Source: Gammaproteobacteria bacterium RBG_16_57_12 (lineage in GTDB: Bacteria; Pseudomonadota; Gammaproteobacteria; RBG-16-57-12). From it: a stretch of DNA of 5,305 bases. Where the stretch lies: the NCBI GenBank assembly GCA_001801365.1, contig MGXL01000036.1, positions 411 to 5,715 on the forward strand, written 5' to 3'. Under the pieces are notes generated by a model that was not told the origin of the DNA, ran no database searches, and saw only the letters and a list, made by a program, of their open reading frames with translations. A program made the translations under genes and the position numbers. Within the stretch, counting starts at the first letter, position 1. Each line of letters begins with the position of its first letter. Shown here piece by piece: positions 1 to 5,305 of the stretch.

Positions 1-1
1 C

Positions 2-259
2 CGATTTTCTATCATGGTCGAGGATTACGAAACTGGCTGGTACATCAGTCGTTGCACCTTTTCGCCCGAGAAAAATCAAGATGTCTGCATCCGCTATCGC
101 ATGGATGCTTATGAATATGATCGTCGCAGGCATATCAGGAAATACTTTATCAAGAATCCTCAGTACCAGTTCCAGATGTTTAATAGCCTGTCCTTTGTTG
201 AGGACGATTCAATTGGCATTACTCAGTACGGCAGGTGTCTTTTGATCGAGCAAGACTAG
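2..259 (+). CDS. 3' end of a hypothetical protein gene (5' end outside the window)
   Basis: The frame is open from the left edge (R-F-S-I before the first Met) to a TAG stop at 257-259. An ATG lies at 14, but the 13 bases before it contain no Shine-Dalgarno sequence, so I think this is the C-terminal part of a longer protein whose start lies upstream. The visible 81 residues from that Met are rich in Tyr, Arg and Asp/Glu, with a charged central stretch (DAYEYDRRRHIRKY) and three Cys. There is no membrane segment, signal peptide or motif I recognise, and I assign no function. Its codons are more AT-rich than those of purT or phoPQ, like the spacer that follows. It could also be a decayed or chance frame, though being open across the whole edge region favours a real gene. 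Confidence 0.5.
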   Translation, partial: RFSIMVEDYETGWYISRCTFSPEKNQDVCIRYRMDAYEYDRRRHIRKYFIKNPQYQFQMFNSLSFVEDDSIGITQYGRCLLIEQD

Positions 260-514
260 CGGCACGGCGCGGCTATGTAGATTGATACATCACCCACAGG
301 CCATCGCATCTGAAGACCGCGGAATTGTTGAACAAGGATATGTGTGCCTAACTGCTGTAAAGATATTTCCATTATGTACGACATATACACATGAGCATTG
401 GATTTATATCCACATCAATGTTAGTCTATGATCTAAATTTAATAATAACACTTTGATTATGCAAAAATTATATTTGCTTTTCAACGCCCGGGCAAGGAAA
501 CAGGAGCATCAATC
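260..514. other. AT-rich intergenic region with small palindromes
   Basis: No coding frame of note is seen here. The stretch 361-480 is strongly AT-rich. It holds a perfect 5-bp inverted repeat, TATGT-acg-ACATA, at 373-385, and a related weaker one, ATGTA-N6-TACAT, at 275-290, just after the preceding stop codon. No clear intrinsic terminator follows that stop. The region ends with the ribosome binding site of the lipoprotein gene: AGGAG at 502-506, 8 bases before the ATG. It probably carries that gene's promoter. Confidence 0.6.
445..474 (+). promoter_or_regulatory. weak candidate sigma70 promoter for the lipoprotein gene
   Basis: ATAACA at 445-450 matches the -35 consensus at 4 of 6 positions. 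It is followed, after 18 bases, by TATATT at 469-474, which matches the -10 consensus at 5 of 6. This would start transcription near 481 and give a leader of about 34 bases. In such AT-rich DNA a match of this quality can arise by chance, and other placements are possible, so this is only a suggestion. Confidence 0.22.
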
Positions 515-1648
515 ATGTTTTTGAATCGTGGTAGTTTTTTTGTGCTGATAGCCGTAGTCATGCTGGCCGCCTGCGGTGGTGCGGGCAGTAAATCTGCCAA
601 ACAGGATATTGATTATGAAACGATCATCCAGAGTGCCGAAAAGGCCGAAGCCGCCAAGGCCGGCGCCGATAGCGATGCTGGCAAGTCAACAACGACTACA
701 GAGACCGAGCTGAAGGCGGTAGTGGGTGATCAAACCAGTAGCCCGACCGTTGATAACGGCACTGAGGCGGATGAAGGTTCGTCCAGGACCAGAATTCCCG
801 AAGTGATCAAGGCACCGACCGCCACAACGCCCACCACCACAACACCTGCCGTTACCGCGTCAGAGGCGGCGGTAAAAGAAAAGATTTCATACACCAACAT
901 GATGCTGACATCAAAAATCGGCAAACGAATCGAACAGAGCAATAATCCTGATGCCAAAAATTTATTGAACGCATCCAGAGAAAAATATAATCAGGCCAAA
1001 ACTGTTCTTGCCCAGGGTGATGCCAACACTGCAATGAGTCAGATTAATGATGCGCTGCGTCTGATCAATCAGGCGGCCATCCTGGTACCCAGCGAAGGTT
1101 TGGTGGAAGAACAAAAGAAGGCTTATGAATCGCTGGGGAAGGAACTGACGGCGGCGAGAGAACTGCATGAGCGTAATTACAGTAAAATAGTGAAGAGTAA
1201 AGGCGCTTCCGCCGGTGTCAAATATGATGTCAAAGAGGTGGACAGATTGGCGGGCGCGGCGGCAGATCTGGCCACCAGGAAGGACTACCAGAAGGCTGGT
1301 GAACGATTGATCGAGGCGCAGAATCTGGTGCATGCCGCCATCAATAAAATGCTTGATGCACAGACCATTACCTATGAAATTGATGTCAGCACGCCCGAGG
1401 GTGAATATCGTTATGAGTATGATCGCTATCTCGGTTACGAAGAGCTTATCCCTGTAGCCATCGAGCAACAGACCGCTTCTGCAGAACAGATGGCTTATGT
1501 CGAACGTAGTATGGAAAAGGCAAAGAAGATGCGCGATGATGCCATTGAAAAGGCCAAGGCCGGCGACTATCCGGTGGCGATACGCATGATCATGGATGCC
1601 GCCCAGGAAGTGCGTCGCGCCTTGCGTATCATGGGAGTGAAGGAATAA
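515..1648 (+). CDS. outer-membrane-type lipoprotein with three helical repeats, function unknown
   Basis: This encodes a 377-residue lipoprotein. Residues 1-20 form a lipoprotein signal peptide: Arg5, a hydrophobic run at 8-19, and the lipobox L17-A18-A19-C20, so Cys20 would be lipidated. The next residues are Gly-Gly, not the Asp that retains lipoproteins in the inner membrane, so the outer membrane is likely. Residues 21-120 are low-complexity and Ala/Glu/Lys/Thr-rich, ending in a Thr/Pro linker at about 101-112. From 120 on the protein is mostly predicted helix, with three related units centred on the aligned Asp169, Asp257 and Asp351. Each carries a D-x3-A and an (E/D)-A pattern followed by an amphipathic helix. 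The start is supported by AGGAG 8 bases upstream. The gene stands alone, converging on the kinase gene. The repeats faintly recall DUF4398- or YfdX-like helical proteins, but I do not recognise the family. A scaffold or cell-envelope binding role would be a guess. Confidence 0.85.
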   Translation: MFLNRGSFFVLIAVVMLAACGGAGSKSAKQDIDYETIIQSAEKAEAAKAGADSDAGKSTTTTETELKAVVGDQTSSPTVDNGTEADEGSSRTRIPEVIKAPTATTPTTTTPAVTASEAAVKEKISYTNMMLTSKIGKRIEQSNNPDAKNLLNASREKYNQAKTVLAQGDANTAMSQINDALRLINQAAILVPSEGLVEEQKKAYESLGKELTAARELHERNYSKIVKSKGASAGVKYDVKEVDRLAGAAADLATRKDYQKAGERLIEAQNLVHAAINKMLDAQTITYEIDVSTPEGEYRYEYDRYLGYEELIPVAIEQQTASAEQMAYVERSMEKAKKMRDDAIEKAKAGDYPVAIRMIMDAAQEVRRALRIMGVKE

Positions 1649-1658
1649 CCGGGCGATA

Positions 1659-1686
1659 TAAGGAACCTCTGGTCAGAGATTCCTTA
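1659..1686. terminator. hairpin between convergent genes, possible bidirectional terminator
   Basis: The arms are TAAGGAA (1659-1665) with TTCCTTA (1680-1686), and CTCT (1667-1670) with AGAG (1675-1678). They form an 11-pair stem broken by one C/A mismatch (1666/1679) and closed by a GGTC tetraloop. It lies 10 bases after the lipoprotein stop and includes the TAA stop of the kinase gene (1684-1686) in its base. Neither strand has a U-run after the stem, so it is not a textbook intrinsic terminator. It may still terminate or stabilise the 3' ends of both transcripts. Confidence 0.5.
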
Positions 1687-3027
1687 ACTATCAGGGAAGG
1701 TGAGGATTACACAGGCGCCGCCCAGCCCGGATGATTGAATGCAAATCCTGGCGCCATAAGCCTGGAGGATATCCTGCACGATGGCCAGGCCGATCCCATG
1801 CCCGGAAATATTTTCATCGGCACGCATGCCGCGCATCAATACCTGATCAATCTTCTGCGCAGGTATACCCGGGCCATCATCTTCGATGATAATCCTCAGC
1901 CCGGATTCCATACGAGCGCCGGATACCCTGACCTGGCCTTTACACCACTTGTACGCATTGTCCAGCACATTGCCAAACAGCTCCATGAGATCACCTTCAT
2001 CAGCGCGCAGGGACAATTCTGCGGCGATATCCAGAAAGAGCCGCACGGCCTTGTCCGCATACACCTTGTCGAGACTGTGCGTGATCTTGGTCACGATGCT
2101 GGAAATATTCAGGGGTGTGCTTAACGCGGTGCGGCCCGAGGTGGCGGCGCGTTGCAGCTGATACTCAATGATCTGGGACATTCTATCGATCTGGTCCTCG
2201 ATCGTCTGATTGATATATTTCATGGTGCCGCCGGTTTCCACTGCGCCTCTCAGCAAGGCCAATGGGGTTTTAAGGCTATGGGCCAGGTCAGCCAGGCTGT
2301 GGCGGTATCGTTCAAGATGCTCATGTTGTGTACGGAGCAGGCCATTGATATTGTCCGTCAGGCCCAATAATTCCTTGGGATATTCACCCCGCAGGTTATG
2401 CTGCACACCGTCCTCGATGGCCTTCAGCTCCCGCGTAACCTGGCGCAACGGTGTTAAACTCCAGCGTAACAGCGCAGTCTGTGCCAGTAACAGGATGACC
2501 GCCACGGCGCTCAGCGAGCCCAACAATTTTTCACCAAATAGCTTGAGTTGCGCGTTATAGCCTTCCGGCAACTCCGCCACGCTGTAGGTAAAGCCATGGG
2601 TCAGCGGCCTGGATTCGTCCCATAAAATACCGAAGCTGGCGCTGTACAACAGTTGCCCGGTGGAGTCGGTCAGGATTTGTTGAACCTGCTGGCCGAAACC
2701 GAGATTTGTCCTGAAGGGGATTTCACGCTTGACCATGGAGGCGGAGCGCCACACCACCTGACCATCGTTACGGGTGATCTGGCCATAAAATCCGGAGTTG
2801 GCGATAGATAGTTGCATTTCCGGCAGGGATTCCGCCAGCGCCAGTGTGCCGTCGTCTCTTATTTCCGAGGCGGCAATCAGGGCATAGACCTGACTGTGCA
2901 GTTTCTCAAAATAGGCGTCTTGCAGATTATCGCGAAAGACATTGTAGAGCGTGTAGCCGGTCAGGCCAAAAAAGGCGATCAGGATAATACCGGATGCCAA
3001 CAGCAGCCTGGAATTGATGGACAGCAC
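1684..3027 (-). CDS. phoQ: PhoQ-like sensor histidine kinase
   Basis: This 447-residue inner-membrane sensor kinase should autophosphorylate on His and pass the phosphate to the regulator encoded just upstream. The domain order is TM1 at about 8-30, a periplasmic sensor at about 31-165, TM2 at about 167-187, HAMP at about 188-240, then the dimerisation and ATPase domains. The H-box is DLAHSLKTPLALL with phospho-accepting His250; the HSLKTPLA form is typical of PhoQ. The ATPase domain has an N-box (GNVLDNAYK, Asn353/Asn357), a G1 box (EDDGPGIP, Asp384) and a G2 box (GHGIGLA, 409-415), so catalysis looks intact. The start is GTG at 3027-3025, with GGAAG (3035-3039) 7 bases before it; the GTG shares one base with the TAG stop of the regulator, so the two are probably translationally coupled. 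The length is near the family norm. The sensor domain lacks the acidic cluster of enteric PhoQ, so the ligand (Mg2+ or otherwise) cannot be assumed. Confidence 0.9.
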   Translation of the reverse strand: MLSINSRLLLASGIILIAFFGLTGYTLYNVFRDNLQDAYFEKLHSQVYALIAASEIRDDGTLALAESLPEMQLSIANSGFYGQITRNDGQVVWRSASMVKREIPFRTNLGFGQQVQQILTDSTGQLLYSASFGILWDESRPLTHGFTYSVAELPEGYNAQLKLFGEKLLGSLSAVAVILLLAQTALLRWSLTPLRQVTRELKAIEDGVQHNLRGEYPKELLGLTDNINGLLRTQHEHLERYRHSLADLAHSLKTPLALLRGAVETGGTMKYINQTIEDQIDRMSQIIEYQLQRAATSGRTALSTPLNISSIVTKITHSLDKVYADKAVRLFLDIAAELSLRADEGDLMELFGNVLDNAYKWCKGQVRVSGARMESGLRIIIEDDGPGIPAQKIDQVLMRGMRADENISGHGIGLAIVQDILQAYGARICIQSSGLGGACVILTFPDS

Positions 3028-3719
3028 TATAGAGCTTCCGGCTTGATGGTGAAACGATAGCCGTGCCCACGCAGGGTTTCGATCAGATTGTACTTGTTAT
3101 CCGGATCGAGTTTCCTGCGCAACCTGCGGATGAACACTTCGATCACATTGCTGTCACGATCGAAATCCTGATCATAAATGTGCTCGGTCAATTCGGTCTT
3201 TGAGATTACCTTGTCGGCATTGAAGACGAGATATTCCAGCACCCGGTATTCATACGCCGTCAATTCGACCGGCTGATCGTCCAGCATTACCTTGTGAGCG
3301 GTGTTGTCCAGGGTCAATGGTCCGCAGCGCAGCGTGGATTTTGTGATGCCCGCCGCGCGGCGCAGCAGTGCCCGTATCCTGGCCTGAAGCTCCTCCATAT
3401 GGAACGGTTTGGTCAGGTAGTCATCCGCGCCGGCCTCCAGTCCTGCGACTTTATCCTGCCAGCGGCTTTGCGCAGTGAGTATCAGGATGGGGAAGATCCT
3501 GCCGGCCGCGCGTGCCTGGCGGATGATTTCGATCCCCGAGATTTCCGGCAGACCCAGATCGATGATGGCCAGGTCATAGGGATACTCCAGGGCGCGAAAG
3601 GCCCCCATCCTGCCATCGGCGGCGGTATCCACCGCAAACCCGTCGCCGCGCAAGTGGGTTTCAAGCTGATGACGAAGTATTTGTTCATCTTCCACAACCA
3701 GGATTCGCATGCGAAGCAT
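3027..3719 (-). CDS. phoP: PhoP-like OmpR-family response regulator
   Basis: This is a DNA-binding response regulator of 230 residues (227 from the second Met). The receiver domain (about 4-120) has the acidic pocket E10-D11-E12, phospho-acceptor Asp54 (IIDLGLP), Thr82 and Lys104 (TKPF). The segment SRWQDKVAGLEAGADDY followed by TKPFHMEE closely follows enteric PhoP. The C-terminal winged helix (about 130-225) has the recognition helix around 190-204 (SNVIEVFIRRLRRKL) and a wing with RGHGYRF. Two starts are possible. The ATG at 3719 has only a GTGG directly against it. The ATG at 3710 gives the usual MRILVVEDE start, and the same weak GTGG then sits 9 bases upstream, so 3710 may be the true start. 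The kinase gene follows with a one-base overlap. A -10-like TATGAT lies at 3759-3754 in the short upstream spacer without a convincing -35, so the pair probably has its own promoter downstream of the cytochrome terminator. Confidence 0.93.
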   Translation of the reverse strand: MLRMRILVVEDEQILRHQLETHLRGDGFAVDTAADGRMGAFRALEYPYDLAIIDLGLPEISGIEIIRQARAAGRIFPILILTAQSRWQDKVAGLEAGADDYLTKPFHMEELQARIRALLRRAAGITKSTLRCGPLTLDNTAHKVMLDDQPVELTAYEYRVLEYLVFNADKVISKTELTEHIYDQDFDRDSNVIEVFIRRLRRKLDPDNKYNLIETLRGHGYRFTIKPEAL

Positions 3720-3772
3720 CCACTACGGTGATATGAAACGTGCACCCGAGTGTATCATAGGTCGAAACGGTG

Positions 3773-3808
3773 AAAAAAAGAGGGTACTGCGGATATACCC
3801 GCAGTACC
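3773..3808 (-). terminator. strong intrinsic terminator of the cytochrome c gene
   Basis: A perfect 10-bp stem is formed by GGTACTGCGG (3783-3792) and CCGCAGTACC (3799-3808), with the six-base loop ATATAC. On the minus strand it is followed after a few bases by seven T residues (the A-run at 3773-3779). It lies 17 bases past the stop codon of the cytochrome gene. This is a standard Rho-independent terminator and separates that gene from the phoP-like gene downstream. Confidence 0.9.
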
Positions 3809-3825
3809 ACGGGAGGAGGGCATGA

Positions 3826-4143
3826 CTACTTCAGTGACAGAATGTAATCAGCCAGCTTGGCGATATTTTCATCGGATACACGCGGGGAGTTGGTCAGCAT
3901 GTCCGCCGAGCCCCAAACCCCCTTGCTGCCACCCTTGATTTTATCCACCAGGTAGTCGTGGGCCTTGGTGTCGCTGGCATATTTGGCGGCCACATCCTTG
4001 AAGGAGGGTCCCATCACCTTCTTGTCGATATTGTGGCAGCCGATACAACCGCTCTTTTTGAGCAGATCCAGGCCCTCGTCGGCAAAGGCGGGGGCGGTGA
4101 GGAGCAGTGAACCGAGGACGATTGCGGTCTTGGTTGCTTTCAT
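3826..4143 (-). CDS. periplasmic cytochrome c551-family protein (class I, monohaem)
   Basis: This encodes a 105-residue precursor of a small soluble electron carrier. Residues 1-21 are a Sec signal peptide (Lys at 2 and 5, hydrophobic 7-17, then APAFA) cleaved before Asp22, leaving 84 residues; Pseudomonas c551 has 82. The haem site is C33-I-G-C36-H37. The axial Met is M82 in the GVWGSADM segment. In mature numbering these are Cys12, Cys15, His16 and Met61, exactly as in Pseudomonas aeruginosa c551, and MGPSFKDVAAKYA and the C-terminal helix also match. In this family the protein carries electrons from the bc1 complex to a terminal oxidase or nitrite reductase; which partner applies here is not shown. 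The start is supported by AGGAGA (4151-4156) 7 bases upstream. It is a single-gene unit, closed by the terminator at 3773-3808 and divergent from purT. The usual Met-Pro-Pro after the haem ligand is replaced by Met-Leu-Thr. Confidence 0.95.
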   Translation of the reverse strand: MKATKTAIVLGSLLLTAPAFADEGLDLLKKSGCIGCHNIDKKVMGPSFKDVAAKYASDTKAHDYLVDKIKGGSKGVWGSADMLTNSPRVSDENIAKLADYILSLK

Positions 4144-4273
4144 GAGACGTTCTCCTATGGTTTAATCGCTTAAGGTTGAGTGGCATGGCGTTCATTCCCT
4201 GCACACTTACCACAAGCTTAGAAAAGCCAAGCTGAATGCTGGCTGAATGGCAATCAGGCAGGAAAGGTTATCT
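4144..4273. promoter_or_regulatory. divergent spacer between the cytochrome gene and purT
   Basis: This 130-base region must hold the start signals of both genes. It contains the ribosome binding site of the cytochrome gene (4151-4156), a small dyad TTAA-N4-TTAA (4162-4173), the direct repeat at 4231-4249, and an AGGAAAGG ribosome binding site for purT (4260-4267). I could not find a convincing -35/-10 pair on either strand. Confidence 0.5.
4231..4249. repeat. direct repeat with 11-bp period, possible regulator site
   Basis: GCTGAATG occurs at 4231-4238 and again at 4242-4249, so the copies are 11 bp apart, one helical turn. Read on the minus strand this is TTCAGC-N5-TTCAGC, the hexamer-N5-hexamer layout used by PhoP and other OmpR-family regulators. 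The hexamer itself is not the enteric PhoP box. It lies 24 bases before the purT start codon. A chance repeat is possible. Confidence 0.35.
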
Positions 4274-5305
4274 ATGAATATCGGCACCCCCTTAACGCTC
4301 GGCGCCACCCGTGTCATGCTGCTGGGCAGCGGAGAACTCGGCAAGGAAGTGATCATTGAATTGCAGCGGCTGGGGGTGGAGGTGATTGCCGTCGACCGCT
4401 ATGCCAATGCGCCAGGCCATCAGGTCGCCCATCACGCCCATGTCATCGATATGACCGATGCGCGGGCCCTGCGTGATCTGGTAGAGCGGGAACGGCCGCA
4501 TATCATAGTCCCGGAGATCGAGGCCATCGCCACCGATGCCCTGCTCGACATCGAACGGGCCGGCTTGGCCGAAGTGATCCCGACGGCGCGCGCGGCGCAG
4601 TTGACCATGAACCGCGAAGGCATCCGCCGTCTGGCGGCGGAAGAGCTGGAATTGCCCACGTCGCGTTATGCCTTTGCCAATACCCTCAATGAATTGACCA
4701 TGGCCATCGACAGCGGCATCGGTTATCCCTGCATCGTCAAGCCCATCATGTCATCCTCCGGCAAGGGGCAGTCGGTCATCCGGGAGCCGGAGGACATCTC
4801 CCGGGCCTGGGAATACGCCATGAGCGGCGGGCGCGTGCAGCAGCGCCGGGTCATTGTCGAGGCGATGATCGAGTTTGACTATGAGATCACCCTGTTGACG
4901 GTCAGGGCGATGGGCTCCTCGGGCGAGATCGAGACACAGTTCTGTCAACCGATCGGTCATCTCCAGCAACAGGGGGATTATGTGGAGAGCTGGCAGCCGC
5001 AACCCATGTCCGAACGCGCCCTGGCCCAGGCCAGGGACATCGCGGGCACGGTCACCGCCAATCTGGGCGGGCGCGGCATCTTCGGCGTGGAGCTGTTCAT
5101 CAAAGGGGAGCAGGTATGGTTCAGCGAGGTCAGTCCCCGGCCTCACGATACCGGCATGGTGACCATGGCCAGCCAGCGCCAGAGCGAATTCGAGCTGCAT
5201 GCCCGGGCGATCCTGGGCCTGTCGGTGTCGACGGCCATGCTGGTCCCCGCCGCGGCCAGCGCCGTGATCTACGGCGGGGTGGAGGCGAAGGGTATTGCCT
5301 ATGCC
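4274..5305 (+). CDS. purT: formate-dependent phosphoribosylglycinamide formyltransferase 2 (3' end outside the window)
   Basis: PurT makes formyl-GAR from GAR, formate and ATP, the third step of de novo purine synthesis, as an alternative to the folate-dependent PurN. The first 344 codons are present; the E. coli enzyme has 392 residues, so about 50 are missing. The N-terminal domain has [16 protein letters not shown] (11-26) and [10 protein letters not shown] (79-88), which belong to the GAR-binding side. [15 protein letters not shown] (110-124) precedes the ATP-grasp domain, which has [15 protein letters not shown] (153-167), with Lys156 and the Ser/Gly loop for ATP. GVELF (Glu273) and [13 protein letters not shown] (Glu285) carry the two metal-ligand glutamates. 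Every hallmark is intact. The start at 4274 matches the E. coli N-terminus, and AGGAAAGG lies upstream. A slightly longer loop than in E. coli occurs around 213-221. The gene is divergent from the cytochrome gene, with no functional link evident. Confidence 0.97.
   Translation, partial: MNIGTPLTLGATRVMLLGSGELGKEVIIELQRLGVEVIAVDRYANAPGHQVAHHAHVIDMTDARALRDLVERERPHIIVPEIEAIATDALLDIERAGLAEVIPTARAAQLTMNREGIRRLAAEELELPTSRYAFANTLNELTMAIDSGIGYPCIVKPIMSSSGKGQSVIREPEDISRAWEYAMSGGRVQQRRVIVEAMIEFDYEITLLTVRAMGSSGEIETQFCQPIGHLQQQGDYVESWQPQPMSERALAQARDIAGTVTANLGGRGIFGVELFIKGEQVWFSEVSPRPHDTGMVTMASQRQSEFELHARAILGLSVSTAMLVPAAASAVIYGGVEAKGIAYA

Noticed and set aside
453..466. TTGAT half-site resembling an FNR box upstream of the lipoprotein gene
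   Set aside because: Only the left half matches. The right half (CAAAA against ATCAA) is poor, and the AT-rich context makes such matches frequent.
830..860. Short repetitive ACC/ACA run in the lipoprotein gene that might be a slippage tract
   Set aside because: It encodes an in-frame Thr/Pro linker with mixed codons, and the frame is intact on both sides, so it is a low-complexity linker and not evidence of phase variation.
962..1468. Long minus-strand open frame of 168 codons inside the lipoprotein gene
   Set aside because: It is antisense to a gene with a clear lipobox, ribosome binding site and repeats. The translation shows no domain, and the frame is explained by the codon bias of the gene on the other strand.
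4159..4179. GGTTTA and GGTTGA upstream of the cytochrome gene, resembling PhoP box halves
   Set aside because: The two copies are 15 bp apart, not the 11 bp needed for a PhoP box, and the second differs from the consensus. The first also overlaps the region next to the cytochrome ribosome binding site.
4751..5200. Minus-strand open frame of 149 codons inside purT
   Set aside because: It lies entirely antisense to well-conserved PurT coding sequence in GC-rich DNA, where such shadow frames are common. The translation has no recognisable motif.
1..5305. CRISPR arrays, tRNA or rRNA genes, insertion sequences and attachment sites
   Set aside because: I looked for regularly spaced repeats, terminal inverted repeats, transposase-like frames and tRNA-like folds and saw none.

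Overview
The window looks like ordinary chromosomal DNA from a gammaproteobacterium. Three things suggest this: a PhoP/PhoQ-type two-component pair with the hallmark PhoP and PhoQ motifs, a Pseudomonas-type cytochrome c551, and a PurT very close to the E. coli enzyme. A respiratory gammaproteobacterium outside the enterics is my inference; I cannot name a genus. The base composition is uneven. The left end and the leader of the lipoprotein gene are very AT-rich (11 G/C in the 60 bases 421-480), while purT is GC-rich (42 of 60 in 5041-5100).

Layout from left to right. (1) The 3' end of an unrecognised gene on the + strand, ending at 259. (2) An AT-rich intergenic stretch, 260-514. (3) A + strand gene, 515-1648, for a 377-residue outer-membrane-type lipoprotein of unknown function, with a Thr/Pro-rich linker and three helical repeats. 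(4) A hairpin at 1659-1686 between convergent genes. (5) A minus-strand pair, a phoP-like regulator (3027-3719) followed by a phoQ-like histidine kinase (1684-3027), overlapping by one base. (6) A minus-strand cytochrome c551-family gene (3826-4143) with its own strong intrinsic terminator (3773-3808), which separates it from phoP. (7) A 130-base divergent spacer holding an 11-bp-period direct repeat. (8) purT on the + strand from 4274, running off the right edge after 344 codons.

How the genes work together: the kinase and regulator almost certainly form one signalling system and are translationally coupled. The lipoprotein, the cytochrome and purT are separate transcription units, with no shared pathway visible here. 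The lipoprotein ends against the kinase gene, so it could be a target of the pair, but only position suggests it. I found no mobile element, CRISPR array, tRNA or rRNA, and nothing that clearly forms a new system. The items most worth a second look are the three-repeat lipoprotein, the kinase's divergent sensor domain and the direct repeat upstream of purT.
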